Shown here: positions 1 through 11,239 of the stretch, in pieces
Numbering within the stretch: position 1 is the stretch's first letter
Layout: each line of letters starts with the position of its first letter
NCBI GenBank assembly: GCA_942486035.1
Contig: CALNXK010000357.1
Location: forward strand, 5,001-69,000
Reading direction: 5' to 3'
Source of the DNA: Porites lobata
Lineage: Eukaryota > Cnidaria > Anthozoa > Scleractinia > Poritidae
Length of the DNA stretch: 64,000 nt
Notes under the pieces: model-generated
The model's input: only the letters and a program-made list of their open reading frames with translations
What the model was told of the DNA's origin: nothing
The model's database searches: none
Position numbers and translations under genes: made by a program

Positions 1-2194
1 GTCTCATGTCGGGTATGTGTTACAACAGTAACTGAAATCTAGGAAAGGTCTAAAGTTGCCATTTTTAAGTTCTAAAGTTTATAACTCCAAAAATATTTAA
101 GGGTTTTGTTTGCTTTTTTGCTGAAGTATGTCTATATGTGTTAGTTATTTGCTGTGAAAATTTAAGACCAAAATAATAAAACCACAGAACGTTATTAAAG
201 TTTAAGTGCACCCTTGTCGAGCGTTTTTTTTGCGTCTGGAAAATGCATCGCTAGGGTAAATTGCCGTTTTGTTCCTTGATTGAAATAAAGTTATTTTATT
301 TTTATCGAGATACAGTGTGGAACCTTCTACTGCTTAGAACAACAAAGTAGAAATTCGGATGCAAAGATTCAGGCCAAAAATGATAATTTGGAATTTTTTA
401 TGATTTTTTGAAAGTGTGCTTACGTCAGGAAAGTGCTGACTCTTCCTTAATTTTCCTTAGTTTTGTGCGGCTTATTTCAGGAAGCTCGCTTGTTTCTGGC
501 GCATTCAATGGCTATCATAGAATAGTACAATCCTTCTTTTACACAGTAGTATATGTTTATTCCTTCAAAGTGTGAAAATGATCGAGGGCGCGCAAATTTT
601 GTCCACTACCCTTCAGCGCACTGGTCTTACATTACAAAGAGATACAACGAGATTAAAGAGATTAATAAATGGTTCAAGGAAGTTGAATATAGTTTTCAAA
701 ACGTGGTTTTGAGAGGACAAACTTTTCTACCTTAAGTTTGTTTTTGTTTTAACGTCATCGAGTTTAACGTTATTTTTTTAAAATTTTTTTTTCACTAGCG
801 TTTCTCTCTGACGGTCGCGTCAGGATATGTATGCACTTAAATGACTTTTAAAATCACGTTTAAGGATAAAGTTAGACTTTTTTTAGAGGGTTGGCATTGT
901 AATGACAATAATAAAAACATGTAAAAATCCGCAGCGCAACCCTTCTCTGTTTTTTTTAATTTTAATTTTTTAGGTCATCTCAGGGTCACATCGCGTCGGG
1001 AAAATGCATATTCTGCCTAAAAAGTTGAAAACTACCTTAAAATCATAATTTGATAAAAATTGCTCATTTTTGGATATATTTTACCTCTTGCCGTTCTAAT
1101 CAAAATTACCAACTTTCAAACCTAACCCTTTTTGTCTCGAGACGTAATAACCGAGACAAAAATCAAACGACTGTTGCCTAGCAACGGGTGGATCTTGCTG
1201 CACCTGTCTCACATATGTTAAACGGCAAACTATGAACTAACATTTTGGGAAAGGACACGTCCTTAGCTTTAAACCAGAATTTTTTGTGAATTTTTCCGCA
1301 GAGACGGTTTTGCCGAGAAAAATCAAGGAATTTTCACATATGAACCTGTCAAGCCTTATAAATGACTAAATGTTTAAGCAATGACCTTCAGTTAGATATC
1401 AAAATAAAGCTTAGATATTGATCTAAGTTTTGGTTAATTCAGTTGAAGAATAACGTAAAACAAGAGGTTTGATTTTATAAGCGAACTTGTTGTTATTAAA
1501 CTGCGATAGATGACACATTGAATTGAGAAGAAAGAGGGGCAATGCGTAAAAATTAATTTCGCCCAACAGGTTAAACTAAACCGAACAATTTTACATGAAA
1601 AAATAACAACAACTCTCTTTCTATACAAGAAAAAAAAATTAGCTTCACAGGCTTATTAGTTTGTAAGTTATTAAGCGTCAAAAATAAGCATTAATTCATG
1701 TTTCGCATAATTACATTTCAAACACTTTCAACAGGTAATCCACTTGCCTGGGAAACTTTATAGGGTAAAATCTCGGCGAAAATTCATCGCAGCAATCTAA
1801 GAAGAGTCTCACAAGATGGCTTAGAAAATATTCTAAATGTTTATTGTTTTTAAAAGTTATAAATCTTCGGGAAAAACGTCCATATAAATTCGCAAACTTA
1901 ATATAGCAGTCACGCTGACGTAAAACAAATACAGGAACGGTGCTGTAAGAATGACATATGAGTAGAAATTAATTTCACACCAATTGCTTAGACTTGACCA
2001 AAACATTTTAAACTCAAAAAATACAGCAACTCTTTTTCTATACAGGAAAAAAATATTAGGTTAATATGTTAACTGGTTCTTGAGTTATGAACCGTCAAAC
2101 ATAGTAAATTTAAAAAAAGATCAAGGGAAAGTCACGCACAGACAGCGCTGTGCGGTAAAAATACTGGATGCGTAAACATTAATTTCGCTCGCTT
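1..2194. other. AT-rich, mostly single-copy DNA without a recognisable gene
   Basis: No long open frame, no RNA gene and no transposon protein is visible on either strand. The longest open stretch near the left edge (553-735, 60 codons) has no motif I recognise. Four degenerate matches to the GCGTCAGGAAAGTGCAT motif of unit B occur here: 232-248 (GCGTCTGGAAAATGCAT), 422-437, 817-836 and 993-1009 (GCGTCGGGAAAATGCAT). This suggests that eroded unit B material underlies part of this stretch. A diverged internal duplication is listed separately. Confidence 0.6.
1551..2190 (+). repeat. Diverged internal duplication (two clear copies, a third partial)
   Basis: The segment 1551-1681 (beginning AATTAATTTCGCCC and containing CTTTCTATACAAGAAAAA) matches 1976-2099 (AATTAATTTCACACC, CTTTTTCTATACAGGAAAAA), with both copies ending near a CGTCAAA. 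A third short match begins at about 2175 (CATTAATTTCGCTCG). Spacings are about 425 and 199 bp, which would fit an old repeat of about 200-210 bp that has decayed. Identity is visibly low, so the boundaries are approximate. Confidence 0.45.
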
Positions 2195-2310
2195 TCTAAA
2201 AAACAAAACAACAACAAACAACGAACAAACAACAAAAATACAAACAAACCAACATCAAAACAACAACGAACAAACAAAACAACAAAATCAAAAACAAACA
2301 AAAATTTATA
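2195..2310. repeat. A/C-rich low-complexity run
   Basis: The + strand is almost only A and C, built from irregular CAAA, ACAA and CAAC words, so it is simple-sequence DNA with strong strand asymmetry. It sits just before the first satellite A monomers. Confidence 0.8.
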
Positions 2311-2440
2311 AATAAAAAAATAAAATTATAAAGTATTGGCCGCAGCCGGCAAGGCTATCCGAGGCGGGAAAGTCCGAACAAAATTTATATAAAAAAAGGC
2401 TATTAACTAAGGAAAGTTTATAGATTAGAAATAAATACAA
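2311..2440. other. Spacer with a small GC-rich island
   Basis: Mostly AT-rich, but 2337-2380 is a sharply GC-rich stretch (GGCCGCAGCCGGCAAGGC, then CGAGGCGGGAAAGTCCG). I do not recognise an RNA gene in it. It marks the last non-satellite DNA before the satellite A block. Confidence 0.4.
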
Positions 2441-3989
2441 TAAAAATCCAAGATAGCGGCTGCGCAAATTTGACATACTCATATATGGTCAAAATTACTT
2501 CAATTTCACTTTAAAACATCACCAAACACCGTTTCCAGGGTCAATTGACCAAACTTTTAATAAGTTTGAAATTTTGACCCAAAATCATAGGTTAACCCCT
2601 TTGGAAAAAATCCAAGATGGCGGCTGATCAAATTTGACATCCTCATATATCGTCAGGATCACTTTGATTTCACTCTAAAACATCAACAAAAGTGATTTCT
2701 AGGTCCAATTTGACTATCTACAAACTTTGAAGAAATTTGAAGTTTTGACCCACAATCATAGGCTAACCCCTTTAGTCAAATCCAAGATTGCGGCTGATCA
2801 GATTTGACATCTTCATATATCGTTAGAATCTCTTTAATTTCACTCTAAAACATCAACAAACATGATTTCTAGGTCCAATTTCACTATATAAAAATTCTGA
2901 AGAAATTTGAAATTTTGACCCAAAATCATAGGCTAACCCCTTTGGAAAAAATCCAAGATGGCGGCTGATCAAATTTGACATGTTCATATTTTGTCAGAAT
3001 CACTTTGATTTTACGTTAAAACATCAACAAACATCATTTCCCGGTTCAATCCGACCATATACAAAGTTTAAAGAAATTTGAAATTTCGACCCAAAATCAA
3101 AGGCTAACCCCTTTGGAAAAAATCCAAGATGGCGGCTGTGCAAATTTGACATAGTCATATATGGTCAAAATCACTTTGATGTCACTTTAAAACATCACCA
3201 AACATCATTTCCAGGGTCAATTTGACCATTTACAAACTTTAAAGAAATTTGACATTTTGACCCAAAATCATAGGCTAACTCCTTTGGGAAAAATCCAAAA
3301 TGGCGGCCGATCAAATTTGATATCCTCATATTTCTTAAGAACGATTTTGATTTCACTCTAAAACATCAAGAAACATCATTTTTCAGGTCACATTTGACCA
3401 TATACAAAGTTTTAAGAAATTTGAAATTTTGACTCAAAATCAAAGGCCAACCCTTTTTAAAAAAAACCAAGATGACGGTTGATCAAATTTGATATCTTCA
3501 TATTTTGTCAGAATGAATTTGATTTCACTCTAAAACATCAACAAACATCATTTTCAGGTCACATTTGACAATATAAAAAGTTCTAATAAATTTGAAAATT
3601 TGACCCAAAATCATAGCCTAACCCCTTTCCAAAAAATCCAAGATGGCGGCTGCTGAAATTTTACATCATATATGGAAAGAATCACTTTCATTTCACTCTA
3701 AAACATCACCAAACATCATTTCCAGGTTCAATTTGACTATATATAATCTTTGAAGAAATTTGAAATTTTGACCCAAAATCGTAGGCTCTTCCCTTTGGAA
3801 AAAAGTGAAAGATGGCGGCTAGCTAAATTTATCATCGCCAAATATGGTCAACATGACCTTGTCAACAGTCTTCAACGTCACCAGACAACACTTCCAGGTC
3901 CATTCTGACCATACATACACTTAGAAAAACTGGAATATTTTAACCCAAAATCCCTCTAGAAAAAAATTTTAAAAAAAACAAACAAAATT
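2441..3989 (+). repeat. Satellite A, diverged left block (about 9 monomers)
   Basis: Monomer starts (TCCAAGATGG-like) lie at 2447, 2611, 2781, 2952, 3123 and 3294, then continue at about 171-bp steps to near 3810. Each monomer carries the AAAACATCA, CAATTTGAC, AAATTTGAAATTTTGACC and GGCTAACCCCTTTGG landmarks. Monomers differ much more from each other here than in the main array, and no higher-order period is visible, as expected for old array edges. The last monomer (GTGAAAGATGGCGGC, then AAATTTATCATC) is very diverged and ends in CTCTAGAAAAAAA just before unit B. A similar end lies at 52490-52520. Confidence 0.9.
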
Positions 3990-5125
3990 GCAGTGGGGCT
4001 CCTTGAAACTGTTCAGGCTAAAGAAAAATACTAAGATAATATCCCCAAAAACATTACAACAAATTTAAAGAAAAGTGCCAAAGATATTTTACTTTACATT
4101 CGTTTGTTGATAAGCCTACCACAAAGAAAGTAGGCAAATCAACAAAGAAGGTAGGCGAACCTAAAACTAATCTGTGTTTTCACAAAAAATTAGAAAAACG
4201 TTTTATAAACAGTTTATAATGGAACAAAAAGATAATTCCAGTCAACAAAATTACTTTTTCCTTATTTTAAAGGCCTTTTCTCGGCTAGCGTCAGGAAAGT
4301 GCATCAGCGTCAGAAGAGTGCATTGTCTTCCGTCAGAAAGTAGGCAAATCAACAAAAACGGTAGGCAAACCGAAACTTAATCTCAGTTTTCACAAAAAAT
4401 TGGAAAAAGAGTTTACAAACAGCCTATAATGGAGCAAAAAGATAATTCCAGTCAACAAAATTACTCTTTCCTTATATTAAAAGCCTTTTCTCGGCTCGCG
4501 TCAGGAAAGTGCATCAGCGTCAGGATAGTGCATCGTCTTCCGTCAGGAAAGTGCATTGCGTCAGGAAAGTGCTGACAGGAAATTGCATTGTGGCAGGAGA
4601 ATGCATACTCTTCTTTGGAGTAAATACACGTTTATTCTGTGATAAAATATATTTAAAAGCATTGGAAATATTAGTATACAACAAAACAAAATGATTCTGA
4701 AGAAATAGCTCAGTTCTACCAAAGGATTTTACAGTTACGAGTTTTTGGGGGACAAATGGTCAATTTGCAAATATCTGCCACCTTTAAAAAGCTATAATTC
4801 GTTTTTCTTTAAAGTAAAAATGATGAAACTTGGTAGAAATGTAGCTTGATTAATTAGGTAAAATTTTAATGTCCATTTTGACTGTTGCTCTTGAATGTGA
4901 CGTCCTCCAGATTTGATTGACAGCTGTCAATCAAGATATGTGGAGATTTTTGCTGACAGTGCAAAAATCGGGCTTTTTGAAAATAGCGATGAGTAGATCG
5001 TTTAGTTTTATGTATAGAATAAAAAAATTTAAAATAAACTGAGAAATGACCCACTTATAACCTTTCAATTTGACCATACATGAACTTAAGGGAAATTTGA
5101 AATTTTGACCAAAAATCATAGACTA
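3990..5125 (+). repeat. Composite unit B, copy 1
   Basis: First of three tandem copies; the shared landmark ATATCCCC is at 4039, 5126 and 6196, giving periods of 1,087 and 1,070 bp. Contents in order: a conserved leader; two internal tandem subrepeats about 210 bp apart (GTAGGCAAATCAACAAA at about 4130 and 4340), each ending in GCGTCAGGAAAGTGCAT motifs; a run of such motifs to about 4610; about 250 bp of AT-rich sequence; a GTGACGTCC word and a perfect 22-bp palindrome; and finally about 60 bp of a satellite A 3' half (from about 5064). No coding capacity is convincing. It could be a non-autonomous element that became part of the satellite; I see no terminal inverted repeats or target duplications to prove this. 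Confidence 0.85.
4913..4934. promoter_or_regulatory. Perfect 22-bp palindrome in unit B copy 1
   Basis: The arm TTGATTGACAG is followed directly by its exact reverse complement, with no spacer. It occurs at the same place in every unit B copy that keeps this part. The core TGACAGCTGTCA also contains a CAGCTG E-box. The function is unknown; a dimeric binding site or a cruciform-forming site are options. Confidence 0.6.
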
Positions 5126-6195
5126 ATATCCCCAAAAACATTACAACAAATTTAAAGAAAAGTGCTAAAGATATTTTACTTTACATTCGTTTGTTGATAA
5201 GCCTACCACAAAGAAAGTAGGCAAATCAATAAAGAGGGTAGGCGAACCTAAACCTAATCTGAGTTTTCATAAAAAAATTAGAAAAACGTTTTATAAACAG
5301 TTTATAATGGAACAAAAAGATAATTCCACTCAACAAAATTACTTTTTCCTTATTTTAAAGGCCTTTTCTCGGCTAGCGTCAGGAAAGTGCATCAGCGTCA
5401 GAAGAGTGCATTGTCTTCCGTCAGAAAGTAGGCAAATCAACAAAAACGGTAGGCAAACCGAAACCTAATCTCAGTTTTCACAAAAAATTGGAAAAAGAGT
5501 TTACAAACAGCCTATAATGGAGCAAAAAGATAATTCCAGTCAACAAAATTACTCTTTCCTTATATTAAAAGCCTTTTCTCGGCTCGCGTCAGGAAAGTGC
5601 ATCAGCGTCAGGATAGTGCATCGTCTTCCGTCAGGAAAGTGCTGACAAGGAAATTGCATTGTGGCAGGAGAATGCATAGTCTTCTTTGGAGTAAATACAC
5701 GTTTATTCTGTGATAAAATATATTTAAAAGCATTGGAAATATTAGTATACAACAAAACAAAATGATTCTGAAGAAACAGCTCAATTCTACCAAAGGATTT
5801 TAGAGTTACGAGTTTTAGGGGGAGAAATGGTCAATTTGCAAATATCTGCCACCTTTAAAAAGCTATAATTCGTTTTTTTTTAAAGCAAAAATGATGAAAC
5901 CTGGTAGAAATGTGGCTTGATTAATTAGGTAAAATTTTAATGTCCATTTTGACTGTTGCTCTTGAATGTGACGTCCTGCAGATTTGATTGACAGCTGTCA
6001 ATCAAGATATGTGGAGATCTTTGCTGACAGGGCAAAAATCGGGCTTTTTGAAAATAGCAATGAGTAGATCGTCTAGTTTTATGTATAGAATAAAAAATTT
6101 AAAATAAGCTGAGAAATGACCCACTTATAACCTTTCAATTTGACCATACATGAACTTAAAGGAAATTTAAAATTTTGACCAAAAATCATAAACTT
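5126..6195 (+). repeat. Composite unit B, copy 2
   Basis: Nearly identical to copy 1, but it lacks one 17-bp minisatellite motif: near 5630-5650 there is one GTCAGGAAAGTGC copy where copies 1 and 3 have two. This accounts exactly for the 1,087 versus 1,070 bp periods. It starts inside a satellite A remnant (GACTAATATCCCC), as if satellite GACTAACCCC and unit B GATAATATCCCC had been joined through short homology. It ends with a satellite A 3' half from about 6137. Confidence 0.85.
5984..6005. promoter_or_regulatory. Perfect 22-bp palindrome in unit B copy 2
   Basis: Identical in sequence to the copy 1 palindrome, preceded by GTGACGTCC about 15 bp upstream. Confidence 0.6.
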
Positions 6196-7226
6196 ATATC
6201 CCCAAAAACATTACAACAAATTTAAAGAAAAGTGCCAAAGATATTTTACTTTACATTCGTTTGTTGATAAGCCTACCACAACGAAAGTAGGCAAATCAAC
6301 AAAGAAGGTAGGCGAACCTAAAACTAATCTGTGTTTTCACAAAAAATTAGAAAAACGTTTTATAAACAGTTTATAATGGAACAAAAAGATAATTCCAGTC
6401 AACAAAATTACTCTTTCCTGATTTTAAAGGCCTTTTCTCGGCTAGCGTCAGGAAAGTGCATCAGCGTCAGACGAGTGCACTGTCTTCCGTCAGAAAGTAG
6501 GCAAATCAACAAAAACGGTAGGCAAACCGAAACCTAATCTCAGTTTTCACAAAAAATTGGAAAAAGAGTTTACAAACAGCCTATAATGGAGCAAAAAGAT
6601 AATTCCAGTCAACAAAATTACTCTTTCCTTATATTAAAAGCCTTTTCTCGGCTCGCGTCAGGAAAGTGCATCAGCGTCAGGATAGTGCATCGTCTTCCGT
6701 CAGGAAAGTGCATTGCGTCAGGAAAGTGCTGACAGGAAATTGCATTGTGGCAGGAGAATGCATACTCTTCTTTGGAGTAAATTTACGTTTATTCTGTGAT
6801 AAAATATATTTAAAAGCATTGGAAATATTAGTATACAACAAAACAAAATGATTCTGAAAAAAAAGCTCAGTTCTACCAAAGGATTTTAGAGTTACGTTTT
6901 TTTTCGAGGGGGGGGGAAATGGTCAATTTGCATATAGTTGCCATCTTTAAAAATCTATAATTCGTTTTTTTTAAAGCAAAACTGATGAAACTTAGTAGAA
7001 ATGTGGCTAAATTAATTAGGTAAATTTAAATGTCAATTTTGACTGTTGCTCTTGAATATGACGTCTTGCAGATTTGATTGACAGCTGTCAATCAAGATAT
7101 GTGGAGATTTTTGCTGACAGGGAAAAAATCGTGCTTTTTGAAAATAGCAATGAGTAGATCGTTTACTTTTAAGTATAGAATAATAAATTTATAATAATCT
7201 GAGAAATGACCCAGCTATAACCTTTC
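6196..7226 (+). repeat. Composite unit B, copy 3
   Basis: Same order of parts as copy 1, including the two ~210-bp subrepeats and the extra minisatellite motif. It has a short G-run near 6905-6915 where copies 1 and 2 have GGGGGA. After the palindrome it passes into a satellite A 3' half (7227-7301) that leads directly into the main array, so the triplication abuts the array without a spacer. Confidence 0.85.
7074..7095. promoter_or_regulatory. Perfect 22-bp palindrome in unit B copy 3
   Basis: The same perfect palindrome as at 4913 and 5984, although the flanks differ by several substitutions (for example GAATATGACGTCTTGC upstream). Confidence 0.6.
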
Positions 7227-7301
7227 AATTTGACCATACATGAACTTAAAGGAAATGAGAAATTTTGACCATAAATCATAGACTAACCCTATTGGAAAAA
7301 A

Positions 7302-10300
7302 TCCAAGATGGCGGCTGCACAAATTTCACATCTTCGAATATGATCAGAATCACTTTGATTTCACTTTAAAACATCACCAAACATCATTTTCAGGTCCAAT
7401 TTGACCATATACAAACTTTGAAGACGTTTGAAATTTCGATCCAAAATCATAGGCTAACCCCTTTGGAAAAAAATCCAAGATGGCGGCTTATCAAATTTGA
7501 CATCTTCATATATCGTCAAAATCACGTTAATTTTACTCTTAAACATCAACAAATATTATTTTTAGGTTCAAATTGACAATATACAAACTTTAAAGAAATT
7601 TGATATTTCGAACCAAAATCATAGGCTAACCCCGTCGGAAAAAATCCAAGATGGCGGCTGATCAAATTTGACATCCTCATATATCGTCAGGATCACTTTG
7701 ATTTCACTCCAGAACATCAACAAAAGTGATTTCTAGGTCCAATTTGACTATCCACAAACTTTGAAGAAATTTGAAGTTTTGACCCACAATCATAGGTTAA
7801 CCCCTTTAGACAAATCCAAGATGGCGGCTGATCAGATTTGACATCTTCATATATCGTTAGAATCTCTTAAATTTCACTCTAAGACATCAACAAACATGAT
7901 TTCTAGGTCCAATTTGACTATATAAAAATTCTGAAGAAATTTGAAATTTTGTCCCAAAATCACAGGCTAACCCCTTTAGAAAAATCCAAGATGGCGGCTG
8001 ATCAAACTTGACATGTTCATATTTTGTCAGAATCACTTTTATTTTACGTTAAAACATCAACAAACATCATTTTCAGGTCCAATTTGACCATATACAAACT
8101 TTCAAGACCTTTGAAATTTCGATCCAAAATCATAGGCTAACCCCTTTGGAAAAAAATCCAAGATGGCGGCTGATCAAATTTGACATCTTCATATATCGTC
8201 AAAATCACGTTAATTTTACTCTTAAACATCAACAAATACTTTTTTTAGGTTCAATTTGACTATATACAACCTTTAAAGAAATTTGATATTTCGACCCAAA
8301 ATCATATACTAACCCCTTTGGAAAAAAATCCAAGATGGCGGCTGATCAAACTTGACGTGTTCATATTTTGTCAGAATCACTTTGATTTTACGTTAAAACA
8401 TCAACAAACATCATTTTCAGGTCCAATTTGACCATATACAAACTTTGAAGACCTTTGAAATTTCGATCCAAAATCATAGGCTAACCCCTTTGGAAAAAAA
8501 TCCAAGATGGCGGCTTATCAAATTTGACATCTTCATATATCGTCAAAATCACTTTAATTTTACTCTTAAACATCAACAAATATTATTTTTAGGTTCAAAT
8601 TGACTATATACAAACTTTAAAGAAATTTGAAATTTCGACCCAAAATCATAGGCTAACCCCTTTGGAAAAAAATCCAAGATGGCGGCTGATCAAATTTGAC
8701 ATCCTCATATATCGTCAGGGTCACTTTGACTTCACTCTAAAACATCAACAAAAGTGATTTCTAGGTCCAATTTGACTATACACAAACTTTGAAGAAATTT
8801 GAAGTTTTTACCTACAATCATAGGCTAACCCCTTTAGACAAATCCAAGATGGCGGCTGATCAGATTTGACATCTTCATATATCGTTAGAATCTCTTAAAT
8901 TTCACTCTAAGACATCAACAAACATGATTTCTACGTCCAATTTGACTATATAAAAATTCTGAAGAAATTTGAAACTTTGTCCCAAAATCACACGCTAACC
9001 CCTTTAGAAAAAATCCAAGATGGCGGCTGATCAAACTTGACATGTTCATATTTTGTCAGAATCACTTTGATTTTACGTTAAAACATCAACAAACATCATT
9101 TTTAGGTCCAATTTGACCATATGCAAACTTTGAAGACGTTTGAAATTTCGACCCAAAATCATAGGCTAACCCCTTTGGAAAAAAATCCAAGATGGCGGCT
9201 GATCAAATTTGACATCTTCATATATCGTGAAAATCACTAATTTTACTCTCTCTTAAACATCAACAAATATTATTTTTAGGTTCAAATTGACTATATACAA
9301 ACTTTAAAGAAATTTGATATTTCGACCCAAAATCAAAGGCTAACCCCTTTGGAAAAAAGTCCAAGATGGCCACTGATCAAATTTGACATCCTCATATATC
9401 GTCAGGATCACTTTGATTTCACTCTAGAACATCAAAAAAAGTGATTTCTAGGTCCAATTTGACTATCTACAAACTTTGAAGAAATTTGAAGTTTTGACCC
9501 ACAATCGTAGGCTAACGCCTTTAGACAAATCCAAGATGGCGGCTGATCAGGTTTGAGATCTTCATATATCGTTAGAATCTCTTTAATTTCACTCCAGGAC
9601 ATCAACAAACATGATTTCTAGGTCCAATTTGACCATACAAAAATTCAGAAGAAATTTGAAATTCTGTCCCAAAATCACAGGCTAACCCCTTTAGAAAAAA
9701 TCCAACATGGCGGCTGATCAAGATTGACATGTTCATATTTTGTCAGAATCACCTTGACTTTACGTTAAAACATCAACAAACATCGTTTGTAGGTCCAATT
9801 TGACCATATACAAACTTTGAAGACGTTTGAAATTTCGACCCAAAATCATAGGCTAACCCCTTTGGAAAAAAATCCAAGATGGCGGCTGATCAAATTTGAC
9901 ATCTTCATATATCGTCTAAATCACCTTAATTTTACTCTTAAACATCAACAAATATTATTTTTAGCTTCAATTTGACTATATACAAACTTTAAAGAAATTT
10001 GATATGTCGACCCAAAATCAAAGGCTAACCCCTTTTTAAAAAAGTCCAAGATGGCGGCTGATCAAATTTGACATCCTCATATATCGTCAGGATCACTTTG
10101 GTTTCACTCTAGAACATCAACAAAAGTGATTTCTAGGTCCAATTTGACTATCTACAAACTTTGAAGAAATTTGAAGTTTTGAACCACAATCGTAGGCTAA
10201 CGCCCTTACACAAATCCAAGATGGCGGCTGATCAGGTTTGAGATCTCCATATATCGTTAGAATCTCTTTAATTTCACTCCAGGACATCAACAAACATGAT

Positions 10301-11239
10301 TTCTAGGTCCAATTTTACCATATAAAAATACTGAAGAAATTTGAAATTTTGTCCCAAAATCACAGGCTAACCCCTTTAGAAAAAATCCAAGATGGCGGCT
10401 GATCAAATTTGACATCTTCATATATCGTCAAAATCACCTTAATTTTACCCTTAAACATCAACAAATATTATTGTTATGTTCAATTTGACTATATACAAAC
10501 CTAAAAGAAATTTGAAATTTTGACCTACAATCATAGGCTAACCCCTTTAGACAAATCCAAGATGGCGGCTGATCAGATTTGACATCCTCATATATCGTTA
10601 GAATCCCTTTAATTTCACTCTAGGACATCAACAAACATGATTTCTAGGTCCAATTTTACTATATAAAAATACTGAAGAAATTTGAAATTTTGTCCCAATA
10701 TCACAGGCTAACCCCTTTAGAAAAAATCCAAGATGGCGGCTGATCAAATTTGACATCCCCATATATCGTCAGGATCACTTTGATTTCATTCTAGAACATC
10801 AACAAAATTGATTTCTAGGTCCAATTTGACTATCCACAAACTTTGAAGAAATTTGAAATTTTGACCCATAATCATAGGCTAACCCCTTTAGACAAATCCA
10901 AAATTGCGGCTGATCAGATTTGACATCCTCATATATCGTTAGAATCTCTTTAATTTCACTCTAGGACATCAACAAACATGATTTCTAGGTCCAATTTGAC
11001 TATATAAAAATACTGAAGAAATTTGAAATTTTGACCCAAAATCATAGGCTAACCCCTTTTAAAAAAAATCCAAAATGGCCGCTGATGAAATTTGACACGT
11101 TCATATTTTGTCAGAATCACTTTGATTTTACGTTAAAACATCAACAAACATCATTTCCAGGTTCAATTTGACCATATAAAAAGTTTAAAGAAATTTGAAA
11201 TTTTGACCCAAATTCATAGACTAACCCTATTGGAAAAAA
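7302..11239 (+). repeat. Satellite A array, left edge with 4-monomer period
   Basis: About 23 monomers. Between 8346 and about 10400 the order m5-m6-m3-m4 repeats: the m5 word TCAAACTTG (or its variant) starts at 8002, 8346, 9031 and 9718, giving steps of 344, 685 and 687 bp. From about 10390 the types change to m9-, m8- and m7-like monomers and reach m11 just before 11240. Substitutions between 4-mer copies are more frequent than between the 11-mer copies further right. Confidence 0.8.

Noticed and set aside
553..735. 60-codon open frame starting with ATG in the single-copy left edge, preceded by a pyrimidine-rich CTTTTACACAG that could be a splice acceptor.
   Set aside because: Short, with no recognisable domain, a stop (TAG at 547) just upstream in frame, and no second exon that I can identify. 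Kept only as a weak possibility.
2337..2380. GC-rich island with GGGAAAGTCCG, similar to a short conserved part of RNase P RNA.
   Set aside because: Only a few bases match, the rest of the RNA and its other conserved regions are not visible, and the flanks are low-complexity AT-rich sequence.
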